From: JAUVKT01 sp036350795
GTDB taxonomy: Bacteria; Bacteroidota; Bacteroidia; Bacteroidales; VadinHA17
Direction of reading: 5' to 3'
DNA length: 64,000 nucleotides
NCBI GenBank assembly: GCA_036350795.1
Contig: JAZBNV010000035.1
Span: 1-64,000, forward strand
Program-made: the position numbers and the translations under genes
Shown here: piece after piece, positions 44,429 through 52,644 of the stretch
Layout: every line of letters starts with the position of its first letter
Position numbering within the stretch: the first letter of the stretch is position 1
Notes under the pieces: model-generated
What the model was told of the DNA's origin: nothing
What the model saw: only the letters and a program-made list of their open reading frames with translations
Database searches by the model: none

Positions 44429-45061
44429 TTATTTACCCCAGTCTGCAGGGTTCAGTCTCCACTTCTTTAATGTTTCAAGATCTCTCTCCGATACGTAATT
44501 ATTTGCAACTGCCTGCTCTGCAAGCACATCATAGTTACAAAGAGTGTCGAGTTTACATGAGGCATCTTTAAATGCGTCGACCGACTTACTGAAACCATAG
44601 GTAAAAATAGCAAGCATCCCCATAACTTCGCAACCTGCCTCCCTGAGGGCTTCTACTGCAGCAAGACTGCTTCCGCCGGTGGAAATAAGATCTTCGATAA
44701 CCACAACCCTGTCCCCGCTATTATAAGCGCCTTCTATCTGGTTACCCAGGCCATGTCCCTTGGCTGTCGACCTTACATAAACAAAAGGGAGACTGAGTGC
44801 ATCAGCAACCAGAGCCCCTATTGCGATTGCTCCTGTAGCAACTCCGGCAATTACATCCACCCCGGGATAGTTCTCCTTTACCTGGTCACAAAAGCTGTCC
44901 CTGATATAATTTCTTACCTCGGGATAAGAGAGAGTTTTTCGATTATCGCAATAGATAGGAGATTTCCAGCCAGAAGCCCATGTAAAAGGATTTGATGGCT
45001 CTAATTTAATTGCTTTAATTTGTAGTAGGTATTCGGCGATCTTATTTGAGTAATTATTCAT
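44429..45061 (-). CDS. pyrE: Orotate phosphoribosyltransferase
   Basis: PyrE joins orotate and PRPP to OMP in pyrimidine synthesis. The 210-residue protein has the N-terminal AIKLEPSNPFTWASGWKSPI block, KSPIYCDNRKTLSYPE, and the PRPP-binding motif RVVVIEDLISTGGSS. The start codon (45059-45061) overlaps the start region of the divergent Nudix gene (ATG at 45060), leaving no intergenic promoter, so one or both transcripts must start inside the neighbour's coding sequence. Confidence 0.95.
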   Translation of the reverse strand: MNNYSNKIAEYLLQIKAIKLEPSNPFTWASGWKSPIYCDNRKTLSYPEVRNYIRDSFCDQVKENYPGVDVIAGVATGAIAIGALVADALSLPFVYVRSTAKGHGLGNQIEGAYNSGDRVVVIEDLISTGGSSLAAVEALREAGCEVMGMLAIFTYGFSKSVDAFKDASCKLDTLCNYDVLAEQAVANNYVSERDLETLKKWRLNPADWGK

Positions 45062-45068
45062 GCCAGGA

Positions 45069-45692
45069 ATGTATAAAATTTATATAGATAACAGGTTTAT
45101 AACAATAAGCAGTCAGCCCGACCGAATGCAAAATTACTGCTTATTCCATAAATTCCATGACCAAAAAGACCTTTCTGAGATAATAAGCACCTTTTTGTCG
45201 GATGAGAATATCGGGTGTTTAAATATTTATTCCTACAAACTGGATCACCTGTGGTATGTTTTCCAGGAAGAGTTTCATTTTGTTGAGGCTGCAGGTGGGC
45301 TGATTACAGATAGCAGGAGGAGCTTATTACTTATAAAGAGATACAATCGCTGGGATGCACCGAAAGGTCATTTTGAGCCTGGCGAAAGTCCGGAAGAATG
45401 CGCACGCAGGGAAATCCAGGAAGAAACGGGAGTGAAATGCGGAAGGAGGATAAGCGAGTTAGAACCTACTTACCATATTTACCGGCACACCAAAGATTAT
45501 TATCTGAAAAAGACCTACTGGTTTCTTTTTACACTGGCAGGTGAGGCTAAAACATCTCCCCAGCTTGATGAAGGGATTACAGAAGCTAAATGGTTAGATC
45601 GCGAAAGCATGTCTGAGATAAGGGATTTTATGTGGCTGTCTGTAAGAGATGTTATTTTTGAAATATACAGAAAGTACATTAATCACTTATAA
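45069..45692 (+). CDS. Nudix hydrolase
   Basis: A Nudix family pyrophosphohydrolase, 207 residues from the ATG at 45069 (the ATG at 45060 would add three). An N-terminal 70-residue extension (MYKIYIDNRFITISSQPD) precedes the Nudix domain, whose box reads GHFEPGESPEECARREIQEE followed by TG, with all metal-binding Glu residues. The substrate may be a nucleoside diphosphate derivative and cannot be fixed. It is divergent from pyrE with overlapping start codons and convergent with coaD (10-base overlap). Confidence 0.88.
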   Translation: MYKIYIDNRFITISSQPDRMQNYCLFHKFHDQKDLSEIISTFLSDENIGCLNIYSYKLDHLWYVFQEEFHFVEAAGGLITDSRRSLLLIKRYNRWDAPKGHFEPGESPEECARREIQEETGVKCGRRISELEPTYHIYRHTKDYYLKKTYWFLFTLAGEAKTSPQLDEGITEAKWLDRESMSEIRDFMWLSVRDVIFEIYRKYINHL

Positions 45693-46159
45693 TCATTAAT
45701 ATTTATCCCTTTGGGAATAAATGGCGATGCATCGCCACCGTTTCGTATTACATCTCTCACTATTGTGGAATTTATTGGAGTATGCTCGGGGGTGGTAAGC
45801 AGCATTACAGAGTCAATTTCAGGATGCATTGCCTTATTCATCTGGGCAATTGCTCTTTCGTATTCAAAGTCGGCAGCGGTTCTGATACCGCGAAGCAGGT
45901 ATTTAGCCCCTATCTTCTTTGCAAAGTCCACTGTCAGTCCGTCATAATGAGTTACCGATACTTTCGGATATTGCCTGAATATATCCCTGATCATTCTTTC
46001 CCTGTTTTCGAGAGAAAAGTAACCATCCTTGAGGGCATTTGAACCAATTGCTATTATTATCTCATCAAAGAGAGAGAGACCCCTCAGTACTATTGATTCG
46101 TGTCCTCTTGTAAACGGATCGAATGATCCCGGGAAAAGTGCAATTCTTTTTTCTGTCAT
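45683..46159 (-). CDS. coaD: Phosphopantetheine adenylyltransferase
   Basis: CoaD makes dephospho-CoA from 4'-phosphopantetheine and ATP. The 158-residue protein has the nucleotidyltransferase motif GSFDPFTRGH, the LRGIRTAADFEYE segment and the closing INSTIVRDVIRNGGD block (ISSTxVR-like) of the family. It is 13 bases after the SLC12-like transporter gene on the same strand, so the run lon-transporter-coaD may share a transcript. The 3' end overlaps the Nudix gene by 10 bases. Confidence 0.95.
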   Translation of the reverse strand: MTEKRIALFPGSFDPFTRGHESIVLRGLSLFDEIIIAIGSNALKDGYFSLENRERMIRDIFRQYPKVSVTHYDGLTVDFAKKIGAKYLLRGIRTAADFEYERAIAQMNKAMHPEIDSVMLLTTPEHTPINSTIVRDVIRNGGDASPFIPKGININDYK

Positions 46160-46172
46160 AGTCTGTATTTTA

Positions 46173-48392
46173 TCAACTTATTTCCTTGTCTTCATTAGCA
46201 TTAACAAAGAGTATATTACCCAGGTCCTTATAGCCCCTGAATATATCAACTCCCTTATCTTTGAGTTCCTCTGCCGTAAACCCGAGTATAGTAAGATCAG
46301 CATCAAGCGAGTTCCTGCACACCACTTCCTGAAATTCCCTGTCGGCATTTATCAATTGAATATTTGAAGCAGATATAGGCAGGCGTCCCGACCTGATCAG
46401 CTCCATCAATTCTGTTTTCTTCGACTCAAACTGCTCGTTATTTGCCGATGCAAATATCTTTATCTCTGCATTCTGCCAGTCGGGGTGACCAAGTATAATG
46501 TAAGCCATAAGGATCATCAGGTTTGAATTTTTGAAGTCTGAAGGGCTCAGCCATACATGGATTTCTCTTCTGTATCCGAATCCTTTATAGGATGTATTTA
46601 AAACACAGACATCAAAACCGGTGGAACTGATGAGCTCGTAATTATCCAGTGGTTCTTCGAGAGCCTCAGGTTCGGTGCGGGAATATTCAAAAAGAATCAT
46701 ATTGTTCCCTTTCCCTGATATTCCTGATAGCTGGATAACCTGGGCAATAGCAGTTGTGTATGAAGGACTGATTATCGTATCAAGGTAGACCCTGCTTTTA
46801 CTACCTGATGAAAGGTTAAGTAGTTTATTAACAGCCTGTTTGGACTCGTGGTTTGTTTCCTGGTTCAGAAAACCTTTTATATAGTGAATATATGTTCCAA
46901 ATCCATGCCTGTAAGAGATCCACCTCAGAAGGTCAAAAGCGGTTCGTCTTTTAAACGAATCGGATGAAATACAAATTGCAAATGGTCGCCATGATGAATT
47001 AAGATCCTCCTTATCGGCCCTTTGTGCAAAAATCTGGAGCTGCCGGCTAAGCTGAAACACCACGCCTCTGAAAAGTTTTGCCAGGCCCCTTCTTCCACTT
47101 CCGGTTTTACTTATCATATAGTAAAACAGTGCCATAAGAATAATGGAGACTATTGCATAAAATGTATTCATTTTGAACATTAGCCATATAGACAGAAGTG
47201 CTCCGATAGCCGATATATACCATCTCGACCTGAAGGTGGGTCTGTAGGATGGATCCGCGGCAAAGTGTTCAAGAACAGATATCAGGCAGATTGCCCCATA
47301 GGTAGCCATAAAGAACATTGATATTATCTGCGCCACAAAGTCAATATCGCCAACAATGATAAATATAAGTGCTATTAATATTGTAACCAATGATGAGTTT
47401 ACCGGCTCATTGGATCTGGGTCGACCCCTGGCAAACCACTTACTTATCTTTTTTGATGGAAATACACGATCGTTACCCAGTGCCTGCAGGGTACGGGGTG
47501 CAACCATAATTGAGCCGAGCGCCGAGGAAAGAGAGGCAGCAGCCAGGCCAATGGGTATTATAGGACCCCAGAGAGCAATTTTCCCCATTATAAGCTGATT
47601 GCTGTCCATATCCTCCGGGGTAGCCGAAATCGTAAGTTTATAAGCTACAGCAATATAAATAAAGAAACCGGCGGCAGTTGCAAGCAAGGTCCCGCGTGGG
47701 ATTGATTTCTGGGGTTCGCGCAGGTCGCCTGACAGACCCAGTCCGGCGGCCAGACCGGTAAAAGCAGGAAACACGATCATAAAGACCAGGAAGAAGTTGT
47801 CAGGATCAGCAATTCTCTCACCCAGGTTAATCGTTTCCGGCGGCGACTCTCCTTTGCCTGCGAAAAACAATGCCAGTGATGTAAAAAGCAGGGCAACCAC
47901 CAAATACAGGAATTTCATTCCCAGGTTAGCTCCCCGTGTAAGGAAAAGAACCGATAGCAGGGCCATGGTTGGAATACTTATCCATCTCTTATCAGTAATA
48001 ACAATATCCCACCGATCTGCGACCCAGGTCAGCAAAGGATCGAATGCTTCGGCAAATGCAATTATATAGAAAGCAACACTTATTGCCTGCGACAGGAAGA
48101 GTGCAAGACCTATTGATGCTCCAATATTAATACCAAAGGAGCGTGAAATAATATAGTAAGCTCCGCCTCCCCGGACTTTTTGATTGGTAGATATTTCTGC
48201 AACGGCCATTGCAGTTGGGAATGTAACCAGGTGGCCCAGCAAAATTATGCCAAGTACACCGATAAAGCTTACGTTGGCAACAGCATACCCGAACCTGAGG
48301 AACAGTATTGCTCCGAGTATTGTTGAAACCGCGGTCATAAAAACCGGTCCTGTGCCAAAATTGGCTTTTTGTTCCGAAACCAGCTTTGCCAT
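46173..48392 (-). CDS. SLC12-like amino acid/cation-chloride transporter
   Basis: The product has 739 residues. The N-terminal 430 form an APC-fold transporter of about 12 helices; the first helix region GPVFMTAVSTILGAILFLRFGYAV, here as two parts GPVFMTAVSTILGAILF and LRFGYAVANVSF, matches the unwound helix of cation-chloride cotransporters. A soluble C-terminal region of about 280 residues resembles the cytoplasmic domain of SLC12 proteins. It also has similarity to amino-acid permeases, so the substrate is undecided. It sits between lon and coaD (10 and 13 bases away). Confidence 0.85.
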   Translation of the reverse strand: MAKLVSEQKANFGTGPVFMTAVSTILGAILFLRFGYAVANVSFIGVLGIILLGHLVTFPTAMAVAEISTNQKVRGGGAYYIISRSFGINIGASIGLALFLSQAISVAFYIIAFAEAFDPLLTWVADRWDIVITDKRWISIPTMALLSVLFLTRGANLGMKFLYLVVALLFTSLALFFAGKGESPPETINLGERIADPDNFFLVFMIVFPAFTGLAAGLGLSGDLREPQKSIPRGTLLATAAGFFIYIAVAYKLTISATPEDMDSNQLIMGKIALWGPIIPIGLAAASLSSALGSIMVAPRTLQALGNDRVFPSKKISKWFARGRPRSNEPVNSSLVTILIALIFIIVGDIDFVAQIISMFFMATYGAICLISVLEHFAADPSYRPTFRSRWYISAIGALLSIWLMFKMNTFYAIVSIILMALFYYMISKTGSGRRGLAKLFRGVVFQLSRQLQIFAQRADKEDLNSSWRPFAICISSDSFKRRTAFDLLRWISYRHGFGTYIHYIKGFLNQETNHESKQAVNKLLNLSSGSKSRVYLDTIISPSYTTAIAQVIQLSGISGKGNNMILFEYSRTEPEALEEPLDNYELISSTGFDVCVLNTSYKGFGYRREIHVWLSPSDFKNSNLMILMAYIILGHPDWQNAEIKIFASANNEQFESKKTELMELIRSGRLPISASNIQLINADREFQEVVCRNSLDADLTILGFTAEELKDKGVDIFRGYKDLGNILFVNANEDKEIS

Positions 48393-48402
48393 AAAAATGG
48401 GT

Positions 48403-50859
48403 TTATACTATCTTCCTGGGTTTATCAACTTTTTGTTTTAAAAGTGCTAAATCGAGTACATCCATTATTGATCTGACGTAGGTAAAATTAAGTCCCTTAA
48501 GATAAAGTTCATTAATTTCATCTACATTTTTTTTATTTTCTGCAGAAAGAATTACCTGTTTTATACCTGCCCTGCGTGCTGCGAGTATCTTCTCCTTTAT
48601 GCCTCCCACAGGTAAAACCTTACCTCTAAGGGTAATTTCGCCCGTCATTGCCAGGTATTTCTTTACCTTCCTCTGCGTAAAGGCTGAAGCAATTGATGTT
48701 GCCATGGTTATACCGGCAGAGGGTCCGTCTTTTGGAATTGCTCCTTCCGGAACATGGACATGAATATTCCATTTTTCGGTAAAGTTGTCGGGTAAGCCGA
48801 GTACCTCAGAGTTTGCCTTTAAATACTCAAGAGCTATTACTGCCGACTCTTTCATAACATCACCAAGGTTACCTGTAAGTGTAAGTTTACCTGCCCCGGG
48901 GCTCAGGCTTGTTTCAACAAATAATATTTCTCCTCCAGCTGCCGTCCAGGCCAGGCCTGTTACTACCCCGGCCTGCTCGTTCCCTGTGTACTGATCGCGG
49001 TTGTAAGCAGGTGCACCAAGAACCTCGAGCACCTTGTTCCTGGTAACAGATGCAGCATATTCTTTTCCAAAGGCTATCTCTTTGGCAGTACTGCGAACCA
49101 TCTTCGCAAGTCTCTTATCCAGTTCTCTTACTCCGGATTCCCTTGTATAATTATCAATTATCTCGGCAATCACGGTTTTTCCTATTTTAAACTGGCTGTT
49201 TTTAACACCATGGTTCTGCAGTTGCTTTGGCAGAAGATGGCGCCTGGCTATCTCGATCTTTTCTTCAAGCAGGTAACCATTTATTTCAATTAATTCCATC
49301 CTGTCCCTGAGTGCCGGGCCAATAGTGCCAAGGGTATTTGCAGTGGCAATAAAAAGAACATTGGAAAGGTCGTAATCAAGCTCAAGAAAGTTATCGTGAA
49401 AAGCCGAATTTTGCTCCGGGTCAAGCACTTCAAGCAGGGCCGACGAGGGGTCGCCCCTGAAGTCCTGACCAACCTTATCTATCTCATCCAGTATAAATAC
49501 AGGGTTAGATGTGCCGGCTTTCTTAATATTCTGAAGTATGCGCCCGGTCATTGCACCGATATAGGTTTTCCTGTGGCCTCTGATCTCGGCCTCATCATGA
49601 AGGCCTCCAAGTGACATCCTGACATACTTTCTACCAAGAGCATCTGCAACAGATTTTCCCAGCGATGTCTTTCCTACGCCGGGAGGTCCGTGCAGGCAAA
49701 GTATTGGTGATTTAAGGTCTCCTTTGAGTTTAATCACAGCCAGGTGTTCGAGTATCCTCTCCTTAACTTCTTCCAGACCATAGTGATCGCTATCCAGCAC
49801 CTTGCGTGCATTCTCGAGATCCAGGTTATCGCTGGTAAATTCGTTCCATGGCAGATCCAGCATTGTCTGTATATAGTTTACCTGCACTGAATACTCTGCT
49901 GCAGCCGGGTTGAGTCGTTGCAGTTTATCCAGCTCCTTCTCAAAAGCCTCAGCCACCTGCTCATTCCATTTCTTTTTACCTGCCTTTTCCCTGAACTCTG
50001 TAAGTTCCTTTTCGTGGGGATTATCTCCCAGTTCGTTCTGGATGGTCCTCATCTGCTGGAGAAGCAGGAATTCGCGTTGTTGCTGGTCAAGGTCGCTCTT
50101 TACCTTTGACTGGAGTTCATTCTTTAGCTCCAGCAGCTGCATTTCCTGCACCAGGTGTTCAAGCAGTTTTACTCCCCTGTCGTACATCGAATCAAGCTCC
50201 AGGAGGTTTTGCTTATCTTTCAGGTTAACATTTGTATTCGAGCAGATAAAATTGATCAGGTAAGTTTTGTTTTCAATATTTTTGATAGCAAATGTAGCCT
50301 CCTGCGAAATCATGGGATTTAGCTTGATCATCCTGAGCGACATATCTTTAAGAGAGCCTACTATTGCCTCAAATTCTTTATTTTTTCCGGCAGGATAGAT
50401 ATCTTCTCTGAGTTTAACCTGCGAGATTATATAGGGATTTTCACTTACAGGGCTGACCAGCTCTATTCTTCTCTTGCCCTGAATAATAGCCGTTGTAGAG
50501 CCATCAGGCATTTCAAGCAGTTTTACGATCTGGCCGATGGTACCAATCCTGTACAGGTCTTTAAAACCCGGATCCTCGATTTCGGGATCGGTCTGAGCAA
50601 AGGTTCCCACTATCCTGTCGCTCTTATATGCATCCCTGATTAAGCTCACCGACTTGGGCCGGCCAATTGATATTGGCAGAACCACACCCGGGAAAAGTAC
50701 ATTATTCCTGAGAGACAATATCGGCATCTGCCCGGGAAAATCAGTTTCCTCCAGGTCAGAATCATCGCCATCAGCTATAATGGGAATAATTTCACCTTCC
50801 TCGTCAATAATATCACCAAAGACTATCCTGGCTCCTGCCTTTTCAAACTTCCTGTTCAT
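48403..50859 (-). CDS. lon: ATP-dependent protease Lon
   Basis: Lon degrades misfolded and regulatory proteins in the cytoplasm. The 818-residue protein has the N-terminal substrate domain (about 45-245), a coiled-coil linker, the AAA domain with GPPGVGKTSLG and FILDEIDKVG, and the Ser-Lys protease domain (DGPSAGI with the catalytic Ser; RGKVLPVGGIKEK with the Lys). The start is the ATG at 50859; the in-frame TTG at 50865 is less likely. A TAAATTTG box (50878-50885, minus) lies 18 bases upstream. A TGACA/TGTCA palindrome (50990-51004) further up may link it to heat-shock control. Confidence 0.96.
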   Translation of the reverse strand: MNRKFEKAGARIVFGDIIDEEGEIIPIIADGDDSDLEETDFPGQMPILSLRNNVLFPGVVLPISIGRPKSVSLIRDAYKSDRIVGTFAQTDPEIEDPGFKDLYRIGTIGQIVKLLEMPDGSTTAIIQGKRRIELVSPVSENPYIISQVKLREDIYPAGKNKEFEAIVGSLKDMSLRMIKLNPMISQEATFAIKNIENKTYLINFICSNTNVNLKDKQNLLELDSMYDRGVKLLEHLVQEMQLLELKNELQSKVKSDLDQQQREFLLLQQMRTIQNELGDNPHEKELTEFREKAGKKKWNEQVAEAFEKELDKLQRLNPAAAEYSVQVNYIQTMLDLPWNEFTSDNLDLENARKVLDSDHYGLEEVKERILEHLAVIKLKGDLKSPILCLHGPPGVGKTSLGKSVADALGRKYVRMSLGGLHDEAEIRGHRKTYIGAMTGRILQNIKKAGTSNPVFILDEIDKVGQDFRGDPSSALLEVLDPEQNSAFHDNFLELDYDLSNVLFIATANTLGTIGPALRDRMELIEINGYLLEEKIEIARRHLLPKQLQNHGVKNSQFKIGKTVIAEIIDNYTRESGVRELDKRLAKMVRSTAKEIAFGKEYAASVTRNKVLEVLGAPAYNRDQYTGNEQAGVVTGLAWTAAGGEILFVETSLSPGAGKLTLTGNLGDVMKESAVIALEYLKANSEVLGLPDNFTEKWNIHVHVPEGAIPKDGPSAGITMATSIASAFTQRKVKKYLAMTGEITLRGKVLPVGGIKEKILAARRAGIKQVILSAENKKNVDEINELYLKGLNFTYVRSIMDVLDLALLKQKVDKPRKIV

Positions 50860-50877
50860 AATCAAATTCTAATATGC

Positions 50878-50885
50878 CAAATTTA
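50878..50885 (-). promoter_or_regulatory. Putative -7 box (TAAATTTG) of lon
   Basis: The minus strand reads TAAATTTG, 19 bases before the lon ATG, and matches TAnnTTTG. It implies a short leader of roughly 10-12 bases. No TTG is visible at the proper -33 distance. Confidence 0.45.
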
Positions 50886-50956
50886 CATATATGTTTTGCA
50901 AAATACGTTTTTTATCAATGTATCCTTAATGATCAATGATTATGCCATCAGGAATA

Positions 50957-51004
50957 ATTGTCAGCGTCAACTAAAACAGATGCTATAAATTGACAATGTG
51001 TCAA
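50957..51004 (-). promoter_or_regulatory. TTGACA-TGTCAA palindrome upstream of lon
   Basis: TTGACAATGTGTCAA (50990-51004) is a perfect 6+3+6 palindrome, and a further TGTCAGCGTCAA cluster lies at 50959-50970. They share the TGACA/TGTCA core with the repeats upstream of grpE and hsp20. Part of it touches the rpmE2 terminator. The link to stress control is inference. Confidence 0.35.
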
Positions 51005-51035
51005 TAAAAAACAGGGACACAAAACTGTGCCCCTG
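51004..51035 (-). terminator. Rho-independent terminator after rpmE2
   Basis: On the minus strand a 10-bp stem (CAGGGGCACA / TGTGTCCCTG, one G-U pair, 4-base loop) at 51035-51012 is followed by TTTTTTATTG. It ends the rpmE2 transcript before lon. Confidence 0.85.
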
Positions 51036-51072
51036 CATTATTATTATCAGACTTTGCCTGTTTCTGTATTGA

Positions 51073-51336
51073 CTATTTCTTCTTTGATCCGTGGTTCTTA
51101 TACCTGTTCATAAACTTATCAACCCTACCGGCGGTGTCTACCAGCTTCATTTTACCTGTATAGAAGGGATGAGATGTATTGGAGATTTCAAGTTTGATAA
51201 GGGGGTATTCATTTCCATCCTCCCACTTGATAGTCTCTTTTGATGCTGCTGTAGATTTAGTAAGAAAAGCCGTCTCGTTCGACATATCCTTAAATACTAC
51301 GTATCTATAATTTTCCGGATGTATTTTATCTTTCAT
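51073..51336 (-). CDS. rpmE2: 50S ribosomal protein L31 type B
   Basis: The 87-residue protein starts at MKDKIHPENYRYVVFKDMSN (51336), matching type-B L31 N termini, rather than at the GTG at 51369. TIKWEDGNEYPLIKLEISNTS, here in part IKWEDGNEYPLIKLE and SHPFYTGKMKLVDTAGRVDK, follows. The Cys residues of the zinc-binding C+ form are absent, so this is the zinc-free form, which in other bacteria often replaces the C+ form when zinc is low. A TTTG-N19-TAATTTTG promoter and a strong terminator make it a single-gene unit. Confidence 0.95.
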   Translation of the reverse strand: MKDKIHPENYRYVVFKDMSNETAFLTKSTAASKETIKWEDGNEYPLIKLEISNTSHPFYTGKMKLVDTAGRVDKFMNRYKNHGSKKK

Positions 51337-51382
51337 CACTCTGCTGTTTTTAATTCTTCCGTTCACCACTTATTTGGGCATG

Positions 51383-51413
51383 CAAAATTAATTATGTTTT
51401 TCGTAATTACAAA
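51383..51413 (-). promoter_or_regulatory. rpmE2 promoter (TTTG-N19-TAATTTTG)
   Basis: On the minus strand TTTG (51413-51410) is followed after 19 bases by TAATTTTG (51390-51383), a near-perfect Bacteroidota primary promoter. The L31 start is 46 bases downstream of the -7 box. Confidence 0.7.
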
Positions 51414-51453
51414 TACCTGACACAATAATTTTCAGATGTTTAATCATTAGTGG

Positions 51454-52635
51454 CTACATTAACGTGGGCAGTTCATCCTTATATCTTATAAATTCTGCAT
51501 TCCGGTCAACCAGGTACCTGTAGGTAGTATGTGTTTTTGATTTTTGCGCTCCAATTGCTTCGTATATCGATATCATTTTGGGATTGAAGTCACCTACCCA
51601 CGACAGCTCCAGTTCCCTGTACCATGGTTTTGCCTTAAAGACCTTATAAAGCTGGAAAAATATTGCCGATTCTACTCCGCTATTCTGGTATTTAGGATGC
51701 ACTCCGGCGGCGGCGGCCCTGATTCGTGTAATTTTATGATTTTTCTTCATCACGAGAAACTTTCCTATGCTTAGCGGATCAAGTTTGCCAGACAGGTGTT
51801 TAAGTATCTGGTTTATATCGGGGTAGAGAAGGAAAAAACCAATAGGCTGATCATCATGATATGCAAACCATACCAGTTCTTCATCGAGAAAGATCTTTGT
51901 TTTCCTGATGCTATCAAAAAGCACCTGCGGATCGAGGGGTGTAAAGTCCTCTTTGAACTCAGCCCATGTGGCATTATATACCTCTACCACATCATTCACG
52001 TATTTAGCTGCGTTTTTAAACCTGAAATGATCAAACGAATATCCCGGTCTCTTTGATATCCATTCTGCTATCCTCATAAAACGTTCAGGGAATACATTTA
52101 CTTTGGAAAGGTCTTTAAGGTAACTGAACTGGTCAAAATAATTCTTGAATCCATACTCTTCAAAGAAGTCTTTGTAGTATGTCTTATTGTAAGGCATCCC
52201 GAAGGTAGGAACGGTAAAACAATCGACGAGCAGGCCCCAGTTATTATCATTCTCACCAAAGTTGATGGGACCATCAATGGCCTCTATTCCCCTTTCCTTA
52301 AGCCATTCGATAGCTGTATCAAAGAGCATGGCAGCAGCATTGAAGTCTTCGATAACTTCAAAATATCCGATTCCGCCGGTGGGATATTTATAGGCATTCT
52401 TTCTTATTTCATCGATAAAAGCAGCTATACGGCCCAGCGTTTTGTTTTTTTTATCAACAAGCAGCCATCTTATGGCTTCTCCTCTTGAAAAAACGGCATT
52501 CCTGTCAGGATCAAAAACAGCTTCCACTTCTGAATCCAGGGGTGTAACCCATTTACTGTCATTTCTATACAGATATTTTGGGAAGTTAACAAACTCCTTT
52601 CTCAGGTCTTTAGTTTCAACCTCAACAATCTTCAT
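51454..52635 (-). CDS. GNAT-fold N-acetyltransferase-like protein
   Basis: A 393-residue cytoplasmic protein. The N-terminal part starts with a strand typical of GNAT folds (KIVEVETKDLRKEFVNFPKY) and has GRIAAFIDEIRK and GGIGYFEVIEDFNAAAMLFD; a second lobe has VWFAYHDDQPIGFFLLYPDI and AAAGVHPKYQNSGVESAIFF (acetyl-CoA loop region), suggesting two GNAT domains in tandem. The substrate is unknown. It lies 9 bases after the class V aminotransferase gene and is probably co-transcribed. Confidence 0.75.
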   Translation of the reverse strand: MKIVEVETKDLRKEFVNFPKYLYRNDSKWVTPLDSEVEAVFDPDRNAVFSRGEAIRWLLVDKKNKTLGRIAAFIDEIRKNAYKYPTGGIGYFEVIEDFNAAAMLFDTAIEWLKERGIEAIDGPINFGENDNNWGLLVDCFTVPTFGMPYNKTYYKDFFEEYGFKNYFDQFSYLKDLSKVNVFPERFMRIAEWISKRPGYSFDHFRFKNAAKYVNDVVEVYNATWAEFKEDFTPLDPQVLFDSIRKTKIFLDEELVWFAYHDDQPIGFFLLYPDINQILKHLSGKLDPLSIGKFLVMKKNHKITRIRAAAAGVHPKYQNSGVESAIFFQLYKVFKAKPWYRELELSWVGDFNPKMISIYEAIGAQKSKTHTTYRYLVDRNAEFIRYKDELPTLM

Positions 52636-52644
52636 TACAAAGAA

